Shown one piece after another: positions 6,003-13,093 of a DNA stretch of 14,903 nt; positions within the stretch are counted from its first letter, which is position 1; every line of letters begins with the position of its first letter. The stretch comes from CAZBQG01 sp964493945 (GTDB taxonomy: Bacteria; Pseudomonadota; Alphaproteobacteria; Rhodospirillales; UBA2165). Below the pieces are notes generated by a model. The model was not told where the DNA came from. It searched no databases and saw only the letters and a program-made list of their open reading frames with translations. The position numbers and the translations under genes are program-made. The stretch lies in NCBI GenBank assembly GCA_964493945.1, contig CAZBQG010000098.1:1-14903 (forward strand). Reading direction: 5' to 3'.

Positions 6003-7525
6003 ATGTATGATTTTGCTCAAATCGCCGAGGGCCTCGGCAATGCCTTCACCTGGTTCAATTTCTTTTTCGTTCTGGGCGGCGTGGCGTTGGGCCAGTTCGT
6101 CGGTGCCATCCCAGGACTTTCCGCGCCCATGGCCATCACCATCGCGGTTCCCTTCACCTTCGTTCTGGAACCACTGACCGCCATCGCCTTCCTGGTGGGC
6201 GTCGGCAAGGGCGGCACCATCGGCGCCGCCATTCCGGCCGTGCTGATCAATACGCCGGGCTCGCCCGAAGCCGCCGCGACAGCCTTGGACGGCCAGCCCA
6301 TGTCCAAGCAGGGCAAGCCGCTCAAGGCCATGAAGATGGCGCTCTTTTCCTCGGTGACCGGCGATACCATGAGCGATATCGTCCTGATCACGGTATCCAC
6401 GCCCTTGGCCATCGTCGCCTTGAAGATGGGACCCGTCGAGATCGTCTGCCTGATGACCCTGGCCTTCGCCGTGATCACCGGTCTGGTCGGCGATTCCATG
6501 GCCAAGGGGCTGATCGCCACCGGCTTCGGACTGGCCTGCGCCTCGGTCGGGCTGGATCCCGAAAATGCCACGCCCCGCTTCCAGTTCGGCACCTTCGAGC
6601 TGGATGACGGATTGCCCCTCTCGGCCGTCGGCATCGGCATCCTGGCGGTGGGCGAGATCGTACGCCAGCTCGTATCCGGGACTCTGCACAAGGGCAGCGC
6701 CGTGGACATCCCCAAGAACCAGCCGCCCGGGGACCGCCGGGTGTCCTGGGTGGAATATTGGGCCTGCCGGGCGGTGCTGTTCAGGGCGGCGACCATCGGC
6801 ACCGTTGTCGGCGCCTTGCCGGGCATCGGCGCGACGGCGGCGGCGTTTCTCAGCTACGGCTATACCAAAAGCCGGGCGAAAGACCCCTCCAGCTTCGGCA
6901 AGGGCAATATCCAGGGCGTCGCCGCCACCGAGGCGGCGAATTCCGCCGTCATGGGCGCCAATCTGATCCCTCTTTTAACCCTGGGCATCCCCGGTAATGT
7001 GACGGCGGCCTTCATCGTTGGGGCGTTGATCATCCATGGCGTGGAACCTGGCCCGCTTCTCTTTAAGGAAGAGGTGCCGCTGGTCTATGGGCTGTTTGGG
7101 CCATGGTCATGGCCAACGGGCTCAACCTCATCGTCGGGCAGGTGGGCCTGCGACTGTGGGCCATCGTCGCCCTGGCGCCGGGCTCGGTGGTCTTTTCGGT
7201 GGCTCTTTTGTTCTGCATCACCGGGGTCTATATGACCGCCGGCGGCCTGTTCGGCGTCGCCTTGATGATCGGATTTGCGGCCATCGGCTATTTCATGCGC
7301 ATCTTCGGATTCTCCTTCGCGCCCTTCATCATCGCCTTCGTTCTGGGCCGGCAGTACGAGCTGGCCCTGGCCCAGTCGCTGATCATCACCAACGAAGACC
7401 CCATGGAGCTGCTCAAACATCCGGTGGCGGTGATCTTTTTGATCCTGGCTGTTTTCTGCGTCTATTGGCTGGGCATCAGGAAAGCCAGCCGTATTAATGT
7501 TTCGATCCAGGCCGGATCAAAATGA
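6003..7525 (+). pseudogene. tctA: Tripartite tricarboxylate transporter large permease TctA, broken by a one-base frameshift
   Basis: The ~500-residue membrane permease of the TTT system, which drives solute uptake from the ion gradient. The first frame (ATG 6003) matches TctA throughout: GQFVGAIPGLSAPMAI, LVGVGKGGTIGAAIPAVLINTPG, and then LPGIGATAAAFLSYGYTK and LIPLLTLGIPGNVTAAFIVG. At 7098-7102 the frame changes. Up to LVYGLFG it is in frame, while the natural continuation MVMANGLNLIVGQ starts at ATG 7103 in the +2 frame and runs to TGA 7523-7525. One base is missing, most simply a G from the GGG run at 7098-7100, which would restore an Ala codon. Without it, the product ends after 410 residues with a scrambled tail and lacks the last helices. 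Both halves look well conserved, so the lesion is recent or a sequencing error. If the base is restored, this is an intact 507-residue gene. The Shine-Dalgarno is weak, suggesting coupling to tctB. Confidence 0.82.
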
Positions 7526-7878
7526 GCTCAACGCCAAAGACCATGCGCCGCCCGCCCGAGGGCTATTACAATTCCCGCTTCGGCCAGCCCGGGTATAAGG
7601 ACCGGATGGACGAATGCATGTCCTGAAAGGAAGCATATTACATCGGTGACAGGGTTTTTTGCGAGCGCCACCTCCAGGGGCTACAGCTATTATTTCCGCG
7701 AAATGATTTCCCTCTGCACCATCGATATGGCTTATTCGGAAATCGGCACCGAAGTCACGGTCATCTGGGGCGAACCCGCAGGGCCACAAAAGAAAATCCG
7801 CGCCAAGGCGGCGCCCGCGCCCTACAAACGGATAACCGGAAAATCGACCTCAATACGGTTGAGCCGCGCACCCAGTAA
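7522..7878 (+). pseudogene. Remnant of a GcvT/DmdA-like aminomethyltransferase family gene, coupled to tctA
   Basis: An ATG at 7522 overlaps the tctA stop (ATGA) and opens a 34-codon frame. It reads MRRPPEGYYNSRFGQPGY in part and ends at TGA 7624-7626. The same frame, read past the TGA, continues KEAYYIGDRVFCERHL. From about 7668 a different frame reads TSRGYSYYFREMISLCTID and GTEVTVIWGEPAGPQKKIRA, then APAPYK. That is the C-terminal barrel of aminomethyltransferase-family proteins (GcvT, dimethylsulfoniopropionate or aryl-methyl-ether demethylases, using tetrahydrofolate). The end seems to return to the first frame with DNRKIDLNTV and stop TAA 7876-7878, as if one A were missing from the AAA at about 7826-7828. 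Family members have 370-470 residues; about 119 codons remain, so most of the middle is deleted. I recognise the C-terminal part with fair confidence. The identity of the N-terminal piece is uncertain and it could be a separate small gene. The stop abuts the convergent oxidoreductase stop. Confidence 0.6.
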
Positions 7879-10080
7879 TCACCAGTCCTGCACCTCGCCA
7901 AGATTGGTCTCATAGCGCTCCGCCAGGGGCGGGCGCCAGGGCGCCTCCGCATCCGCCAGCTTGACCACCCGGCAAAGGAGCGCCCGGAGCTGATAGGTGC
8001 CCATGAAGGAACAATAGGGCGGGTCCATACTGGTCAAGGCATTGGCGTTGGACTCCCAGATACCGTGATCGGGCCCGTCAACTTGCTCGGGGAACCACCA
8101 GCCATGTTGGACATGGACCACGCGGGGATCGATGCCATCGAATATTTTCACTTTCTGGCGGCATCTGCCCCGCTTGGTTTCGATGGATACCCATTCGCCT
8201 TCCTCCACGCCCAGCGCTTGGGCCGTCTCCGGGTGCAACTCGCATTCGGGATCGGGCCGGCCTTTCCGGAGGCGGGGCAATTGGCGGTATTCGGACTGGA
8301 AGAACATGGGAATGCGGGCACCGGTGGTCAGGACAAAGGGATATTCCCTGGCCAGGTCAGGCGTGCTGACTGGGCTTTCGGGGGGCTCTTCGAAATTGGG
8401 CAAGGGGTCCAGGCCCATACTCTCCAACTGGGTTGAATAAAGCTCGATCTTGCCGGTGGGCGTCTTGAAGCCGTTTTTTTCGTATTTGCGCCAGCGGAAT
8501 TCGGGCTGCACGAAGCCTTTTTGTTTCAGCTCCTCCCAGGTGATGCCCAACTGCTCGCCCAGCATGTAGTCATAGATTTCCGCCGGGCTTTCCCGGCCAT
8601 GTTCGGTGCCCAGACGCCGGCAGATTTCCACCATCATTTCTTCATCCGGAACGCATTCGGCAATTTGTACGGTCTTTTTCTGGGCCATGATGACGTTTTG
8701 CGCATAAAAGGGGACTGCGGGCATGGCATCCACTTCGGCCCAACTGGCCGCCGGCAAAACCAGATCCGCCAGTTCAGCCGTCGGCGTCATGTAAAGATCG
8801 GCGACGGCTAGGTAATCCAGCGACATCAAGGTCTCATAGACCGTCCGGGAATCCCCATAGGTCGCCAGCGCATTGTTGCCGAATATCAAACCGGTGCGCA
8901 CCGGATAGGGATCGCCCGTGCGGATGGCCTTGAAAACGCTGGGGATATGGGCCGAAGGAAGCTGGGCCAACTCACCGCTGAGCACCTTGAACTCATCAAA
9001 GCCCAGCCGCTTTTCTTGCTGCTCCATGGGCATCTTGTCGAACAGCTGGGGAAAGGGCGGCAGGGGCGTCATGCCGAAGGCCCAGCTTCCCGGCTGATCG
9101 ATATTGCCGGTGATGGAAGGCAGGCACAGCAGCGCCCGGACGGTCTTGAAACAGGCCGGCGTATGTTCAATGGCGCAGCCCCATTCCAGCATGGAAGGTT
9201 TGGTCTTGGCGAACAATCGGGCGGCGGCGCGTATCTTATCCGCCACCACCCAGGTGATGGGTGCGGCCCATTCGGGGGTAAAGGGTTCGATGTGTGCCGC
9301 CAATTCATCAAATCCGTGGGTCCACTCAGCAACGAACTCCTTATCCTCCAGACCTTCCGTGATGATTACGTTGAGCATGGCCAGGGCCAGGGCGTTATCC
9401 GTGCCGGGGCGCAATTGCAGCCAGATATCGGCTTTCCTGGCCAAAAGAGTGCGGCAGGGATCGACGACGATGGTCTTTGGATGGCGCTCCAGGGCCTGGC
9501 GCAGCCCGAAACCCAACTCGCCGTCGGGCCCTGAATACAAAGGATTATGCCTCCAGAACATGATCAGTTCGGGAAAATGTTCCGTGGTATAGGTGCAGAC
9601 CGGAATCTGGCCCATGGTCAGGACCGATCCATGCACCCTCGGCCTGAAACATTGGGCGGTGCCGGGCTCGCACCAGTTGGGCGTACCGATGGCATTGGCA
9701 AAGCGCGACACGAAGGGAAAATGATGGCGCCCCGTCCCGGTTCCCACCCAAATAGAATGTGCGCCGTGGGTATCCGTGGCGGCCTGGATTTTTTCCGCCA
9801 ACTCGCTATAAGCCTGATCCCAGGAAATGCGCTCCCACCGCCTCTCGCCCCGGGCACCCGTGCGGCGCATGGGATATTTCAGGCGCCTGGGATTATAAAT
9901 CTGTTCCAAGCTGGCCGCCCCCAGGGGGCAAAGCTTGCCCCGGTTCATGGGGTTGTCCGAATCGCCCTCGATTTTCTGGATGGTGTCGCCTTGCAAATGA
10001 ACCAGCACGCCGCAGCCGCCATGGCACATGCGGCAGGCACTTTTGATTATTCTGTGGCTCGTCTCACCGGAGTCTGGCAA
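7879..10080 (-). CDS. Molybdopterin-dependent oxidoreductase (DMSO reductase superfamily), cytoplasmic, TTG start
   Basis: A large bis-molybdopterin enzyme of about 733 residues if started at TTG 10080. Near the N-terminus is a [4Fe-4S] site, C16-x2-C19-x3-C23-x27-C51, then the PRRLKYPMRRTGARG and WERISWDQA segments usual after it. NWCEPGTAQCFRPR holds two cysteines. By position, Cys144 in the QCFRPR segment is the likely molybdenum ligand, as in thiosulfate/polysulfide reductase- and acetylene hydratase-like members. Later come LILFGNNAL-type and ADLVLPAASWAEVDA cofactor-binding regions, and a C-terminal molydopterin-binding domain (FVLTTGARIPMFFQSEYRQ). There is no Tat signal, so it acts in the cytoplasm; no partner subunit is adjacent. 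No ATG lies upstream before the iron-sulfur cysteines, and the in-frame ATG after Cys16 would drop a ligand. AAGGA about 10 bases upstream supports TTG. The frame stays open a further 205 codons antisense to the SDR, which I regard as chance. The substrate is unknown. Confidence 0.85.
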   Translation of the reverse strand: MPDSGETSHRIIKSACRMCHGGCGVLVHLQGDTIQKIEGDSDNPMNRGKLCPLGAASLEQIYNPRRLKYPMRRTGARGERRWERISWDQAYSELAEKIQAATDTHGAHSIWVGTGTGRHHFPFVSRFANAIGTPNWCEPGTAQCFRPRVHGSVLTMGQIPVCTYTTEHFPELIMFWRHNPLYSGPDGELGFGLRQALERHPKTIVVDPCRTLLARKADIWLQLRPGTDNALALAMLNVIITEGLEDKEFVAEWTHGFDELAAHIEPFTPEWAAPITWVVADKIRAAARLFAKTKPSMLEWGCAIEHTPACFKTVRALLCLPSITGNIDQPGSWAFGMTPLPPFPQLFDKMPMEQQEKRLGFDEFKVLSGELAQLPSAHIPSVFKAIRTGDPYPVRTGLIFGNNALATYGDSRTVYETLMSLDYLAVADLYMTPTAELADLVLPAASWAEVDAMPAVPFYAQNVIMAQKKTVQIAECVPDEEMMVEICRRLGTEHGRESPAEIYDYMLGEQLGITWEELKQKGFVQPEFRWRKYEKNGFKTPTGKIELYSTQLESMGLDPLPNFEEPPESPVSTPDLAREYPFVLTTGARIPMFFQSEYRQLPRLRKGRPDPECELHPETAQALGVEEGEWVSIETKRGRCRQKVKIFDGIDPRVVHVQHGWWFPEQVDGPDHGIWESNANALTSMDPPYCSFMGTYQLRALLCRVVKLADAEAPWRPPLAERYETNLGEVQDW

Positions 10081-10142
10081 CGCAGATAAATCCTTGTTTG
10101 TTATTATTTTTTCGATCCTAACACGATTGGGTTGACGGGCAA

Positions 10143-10161
10143 ATAAGGGGTTTCCACTTAT
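10143..10161. promoter_or_regulatory. 8-3-8 inverted repeat in a divergent promoter region (candidate operator)
   Basis: ATAAGGGG (10143-10150), spacer TTT, then CCACTTAT (10154-10161). The arms pair at 7 of 8 positions. It lies in the 135-base gap between the divergent molybdopterin oxidoreductase and SDR genes. A TTGACG (-35-like) sits just before it on the plus strand (about 10131-10136). On the minus strand TTGATT lies just before it (about 10170-10165). This is the usual place for a shared repressor or activator site. The regulator is not in the window and the site is inferred from symmetry only. Confidence 0.45.
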
Positions 10162-10215
10162 GGCCCCAATCAAGTATCTTTGCGGGGGCGTTTCAGGAAG
10201 GGGAGCAACACCAAA

Positions 10216-10969
10216 ATGGATTTGCATCTGGCCGGACGGAAAGCGCTGGTGACCGGCGGCTCCAAGGGCATCGGCCTGGCCGTCGCCCATGGGCTGGCCG
10301 CCGAAGGGGTGAACCTGCATCTGGTGTCGCGTACGGCTAGCGATCTGGAAGAGGCCGCCGCCGCCATCATGGGCAGCCATCAGGTGGCCGTCACCACCCA
10401 GGAGGTGGATCTGAGCGATCCCGCCGCCCGCGCGGAAGTGGTGGAAGAAACCGGCGATGTGGATATTCTTATAAACAATGCGGGCGCCATTCCGGGCGGC
10501 GGCATCGAACAGGTGGATGACGAAACCTGACGCGCCGCGTGGAACCTGAAAGTCTTCGGCTATATCACCATGACCAGGGCCTTTTACGTCAAAATGAAGG
10601 CGCAGGAGGCGGGCGGGGTGATCGTCAATGTGGCGGGCATGGCGGCAATCATGCCAGGCCCGGCTATATCGCGGGCAGTGCGGGCAACGCCGCACTCATC
10701 GCCTTTTCCAAATCATTGGGCCAGGAAAGCATCACGGAAGGGGCGCGCGTCCTCGTCGCCAATCCCGGCCCCACCCTGACCGAATGGCTGATCTATCTGG
10801 CCAAAATCCGAGCCGAGCGCGAATTGGGCGATGCGGCCCGCTGGGAGGAGTTGGGCGGCGACAACCGCCTGGCCACGCCGCGGCACCCGAAGAGGTGGCC
10901 AATGTGGTGGTCTTCCTGGCCTCGGACCGGGCGTCCTATATGAGCGGCCTGGCGGTGGATATCGGCTGA
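10216..10969 (+). pseudogene. Short-chain dehydrogenase/reductase (SDR), inactivated by one stop and two frameshifts
   Basis: An NAD(P)-dependent Rossmann oxidoreductase of about 250 residues when repaired. ATG 10216 has a strong AAGGGGAG. The N-terminus has the cofactor motif TGGSKGIG (residues 13-20), then VDLSDPAARAEV and the structural DILINNAG. Codon 105 is TGA (10528-10530) where the context ET-x-RAAWNLKVFGY normally has Trp: a TGG-to-TGA change. The frame then continues to MAAIMPGP, where one G is missing at about 10662-10663. The restored frame gives GYIAGSAGNAALIAFSKSLG and VLVANPGPTLTEWL. A second missing G at about 10889 separates RLATPRHP from EEVANVVVFLASDRASYMSG and the stop TGA 10967-10969. 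In the usual YxxxK site the Lys position is Asn (GSAGNAAL), a variant I recall from some SDRs, so catalysis may be non-classical even when repaired. Three lesions in one gene argue for a dead gene. It is divergent from the molybdopterin enzyme. Confidence 0.85.
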
Positions 10970-10975
10970 GGCGGG

Positions 10976-11005
10976 CGGGTGCGGGACCTACCCGATTGAT
11001 TTTTT
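10976..11005 (+). terminator. Possible weak intrinsic terminator after the SDR
   Basis: Directly after the SDR stop, CGGGT (10976-10980) can pair with ACCCG (10990-10994) around a 9-base loop. Five bases later a run of six T follows (11000-11005). The stem is short, so efficiency would be low. Confidence 0.4.
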
Positions 11006-11407
11006 AGAATATCAGCCCGGTGGTGCAACACTGATCAAAGTTTCGCTCATAGAACCCCATGGCGAGGACAAAAAAATGCACGGATATGGCGTGGGAAGCT
11101 GAATGACCCCAGGACGATCACGCTCTCCGTGATGCGCCTGCGGGAAATGTTGACCCGGCGTCTTGTGTTGCCTTGCCGGAAGATGGCCCGGTCTGGTTCG
11201 GCACCCAATTTTTCTCCCCTTGAGGGCAAACGGGAACGCCCTCTCCGCCGGTCTAGAGCTAACGGGGATGGTGAAGCATGGCCGCCGGTGAAGAGGCCGG
11301 GGCCGTATGCCCCTTCTCCTCACCGGCGCCAAACAAAACCTTCTTCCCTTCGCCCCCTTTTTGCTCTTTGCTTACCCCCCTCCAGGCACCACCCAAAGGA
11401 GCCAATC
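11006..11407. other. Gene-free leader region upstream of the OCD-family gene
   Basis: About 400 bases without a convincing intact gene. A plus-strand frame at 11113-11223 ends with PAGNVDPASCVALPEDGPVW, then FGTQFFSP and a stop. The wording vaguely recalls beta-propeller repeats of virginiamycin-B-lyase/NHL type, so this could be the debris of another lost gene, but the match is too short to assign. GAGGGC and GCCCTC (about 11222-11243) form a small hairpin, and a larger hairpin follows at 11283-11328. No clear -35/-10 pair was found. The frame that extends the OCD gene upstream to 11129 has unrelated composition and I reject it as coding. Confidence 0.45.
11283..11328. repeat. Strong GC-rich hairpin upstream of the OCD-family gene
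   Basis: CGCCGGTGA (11283-11291) pairs perfectly with TCACCGGCG (11320-11328). Inside, GGGGC (11299-11303) pairs with GCCCC (11309-11313) around CGTAT, with an asymmetric internal loop between. No T-tract follows, so it is not a standard terminator. It may be a small palindromic intergenic repeat or a 5'-leader structure about 80 bases before the OCD start. Confidence 0.55.
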
Positions 11408-12502
11408 ATGACCGACCCCGTTCTGGTTCTCACCAACGAAGAAACCCGGGGCCTGTTGCCCATGGCGGAAGCTATCCCCATCCTGGCCCGGGCCTATGCC
11501 GATCTGGGCGCCGAAGAGGCCAAGGAAATTCCCCGCCAGCGCATTCATATGCCCCTGCCGGACGCGGGCGACGGGACCGAGAGGCGCTTTTTTCTAAACA
11601 TGATCCCCGCCGTTATGCCCAGTCTGGGCATTGCGTCCGTGCGGCTCGGCGCCGTCCACACCGCGCGCCAGACGAGGCAGGCCAGGACCAGCGCGACGGC
11701 GCCCAGCGGGCGGTCTGGTTTCGTTCTGGTCTGGGACATCGAAAGCCGCGCCCTGTTGGGCATCATTCATGATGATGTGATTTCGGCCCTCCGGGTGGGC
11801 GCCACATCGGGCGTCGCCGCACCTTATCTGGTGCGTGCCGATGCCAAGACCCTGGGCATTATCGGATCGGGCCATCAGGCCATGAGCCAGGCGGCGGCGT
11901 TCATGGCCGCCTCACCGGGCATCACCCAAATCCGCGTCTTTTCCCAGCGCCCGGAACGGCGCGAACGTTTTGCCCAGCGCATTGGTGAACTGTTCGGGGT
12001 CCATGCACAGGCGGTGGATGGGGCGAGGGACGCCGTTACCGGCTCGGATATCGTCGCCGTCGCCACCACGGCGGATCAGCCGGTGCTTGAAGGGGCTTGG
12101 CTGGAAGAGGGCTGCCATATCGTGGCGACGCGGGCCTCCGCAGTCTCCCAGACGCCCATTGATATTGATGGCGAAGTGGCCAGGCGCGCTGCCGTGATCG
12201 TCGTCAATTCCTGCGAACATGACGCCGAGGATCTGGCCGGCGATGCGCCTTTGGGATCGGAGCCCAGTGGCCTGACCGAGGCGGATGTGACCGAACTTTC
12301 GGCGTTAGTTTTGGGGCGGGGCCAGGGCCGCACCGATGATCGCCAGATCACCTATCACAACAACAATGTGGGCATGGGCATCCAGTTCGCCGCCATCTGC
12401 CGGCGCATGTTGGATCTGGCCCGGGAAAAGGGGTTGGGTACGGAGTTGCCGGGCGATTTGTTTTTGGACCAGGTCGATCCGGAGGCGGAATTTACGCTGT
12501 GA
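11408..12502 (+). CDS. Ornithine cyclodeaminase / mu-crystallin family NAD(P)-dependent enzyme
   Basis: A 364-residue protein from ATG 11408, with AAAGGAG 7 bases upstream deciding this start. The family includes ornithine cyclodeaminase (ornithine to proline plus ammonia), alanine dehydrogenases and ketimine reductases, all using NAD(P). The N-terminal substrate domain opens VLVLTNEETRGLLPMAEAI and reaches RFFLNMIPAVMPSLGIASVR. The dinucleotide-binding domain follows with LGIIGSGHQAMSQAAAF (GxGxxA type), IRVFSQRPERRERFA, GSDIVAVATTADQPVL and a late ITYHNNNVGMGIQFAAIC. Most family members have a lysine in the GVK motif that binds the substrate carboxylate; here the position appears to be Arg79 (ASVRLGAVH). 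The RTAA motif is also altered (ALRVGATSGVAA). The substrate is therefore probably not ornithine, and it belongs to a divergent subgroup. It has no partner gene on the same strand except the broken SDR 440 bases upstream. Confidence 0.85.
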   Translation: MTDPVLVLTNEETRGLLPMAEAIPILARAYADLGAEEAKEIPRQRIHMPLPDAGDGTERRFFLNMIPAVMPSLGIASVRLGAVHTARQTRQARTSATAPSGRSGFVLVWDIESRALLGIIHDDVISALRVGATSGVAAPYLVRADAKTLGIIGSGHQAMSQAAAFMAASPGITQIRVFSQRPERRERFAQRIGELFGVHAQAVDGARDAVTGSDIVAVATTADQPVLEGAWLEEGCHIVATRASAVSQTPIDIDGEVARRAAVIVVNSCEHDAEDLAGDAPLGSEPSGLTEADVTELSALVLGRGQGRTDDRQITYHNNNVGMGIQFAAICRRMLDLAREKGLGTELPGDLFLDQVDPEAEFTL

Positions 12503-12576
12503 GGGATGGTTTTGGAGACATTTAGGCGCCAGGAAGCCCGCAATCTGAATTGCAAGTTGAATTTTGTGTTTTAAAT

Positions 12577-12596
12577 CCGGCAAACAATTGTGCCGG
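12577..12596. terminator. Short hairpin between convergent genes (weak terminator candidate)
   Basis: CCGGCA (12577-12582) pairs with TGCCGG (12591-12596) around an 8-base AT-rich loop, in the gap between the convergent OCD-family and DsrE-like genes. On the minus strand it is followed by ATTTAAAAC, a poor T-tract. A smaller GCAAT/ATTGC stem lies at 12540-12553, followed by a T-rich stretch in the plus direction. Either may end transcription; neither is strong. Confidence 0.3.
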
Positions 12597-12715
12597 AGAG
12601 GAGGTCCGTTGTCCGGGGGGGCAGCGGAAATGGCTGATACCTGATGTTTAATTCAGTTTCTAGCCAAGAAGGGAGGTTGGCGACACCCCCCCTTTTGGGC
12701 CTACGACCCCTCCCC

Positions 12716-13093
12716 TTAAAGCGTGATGACCTGATCAGGAGGATTGCCGCCTAGGGCCTCATACAGCTGAGGGAAGCAACCGGCGACAACACCGTCAACA
12801 AAACCTTTGGCCTTTACACTACCGGTTCCACATTGGTCAAAAGTTCCCTCCGCTAGGTTGCGTCGAACAGCACACTGATCACATACCATCAAAAGAATAT
12901 TATGCTCCTTCGCAAATCTCGATAATCTCTCACCCACCGGATCGCCTTTTCGAAGCGCAAAAATATTGTCGTCGAAGAACATTATGCCGATGACCTCTGC
13001 GCCATGATTTCCCTGCTCCAACTGCGGCAGGATCATCGTCGCCAGCTTGAATGTGGTGGCCATATTAGTAGCGAAAACGTAAGCAACTTTCAT
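12716..13093 (-). CDS. DsrE-family cysteine protein resembling SaoD
   Basis: A complete 125-residue soluble protein of the DsrE/DsrF-like fold, a group of small proteins that carry persulfide sulfur or act as redox modules. ATG 13093 (MKVAYVFATN) is chosen over TTG 13105 because GGAGAG lies at the right distance. It reads MATTFKLATMILPQL, then GIMFFDDNIFALRKGDPVGE, then the conserved LLMVCDQCAVRRNLAEG with a CxxC pair (C71, C74). Further cysteines are C88 and C106 (GCFPQL), and the end is GGNPPDQVITL. From memory the CDQCAxRRNLAEG and PPDQVITL wording is that of the DsrE-related protein SaoD, named from a predicted selenocysteine-assisted organometal detoxification locus. None of the other sao-type genes (transporter, MerB-like lyase) are visible here. 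Its base composition is AT-richer and its codons (ATA, AGA, TTA) differ from neighbours, hinting at transfer. It is convergent with the OCD gene. Confidence 0.8.
   Translation of the reverse strand: MKVAYVFATNMATTFKLATMILPQLEQGNHGAEVIGIMFFDDNIFALRKGDPVGERLSRFAKEHNILLMVCDQCAVRRNLAEGTFDQCGTGSVKAKGFVDGVVAGCFPQLYEALGGNPPDQVITL

Noticed and set aside
6017..6826. Long minus-strand frames inside tctA (269 and 233 codons)
   Set aside because: Antisense shadows of a GC-rich membrane-protein gene; composition is unlike a natural protein and they carry no motifs.
7517..7789. Minus-strand frame downstream of the molybdoenzyme
   Set aside because: Shadow of the aminomethyltransferase remnant; no homology on that strand.
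10081..10695. N-terminal extension of the molybdopterin oxidoreductase
   Set aside because: It is antisense to the SDR, His/Gly-rich and unlike any domain; the iron-sulfur motif places the start near 10080.
11012..11332. A 106-codon minus-strand frame in the OCD leader
   Set aside because: Low-complexity Arg/Pro-rich translation, no recognisable motif, no ribosome-binding site.
11129..11407. N-terminal extension of the OCD-family gene
   Set aside because: Arg/Pro-rich and crosses a strong hairpin; AAAGGAG before ATG 11408 and family length support the later start.
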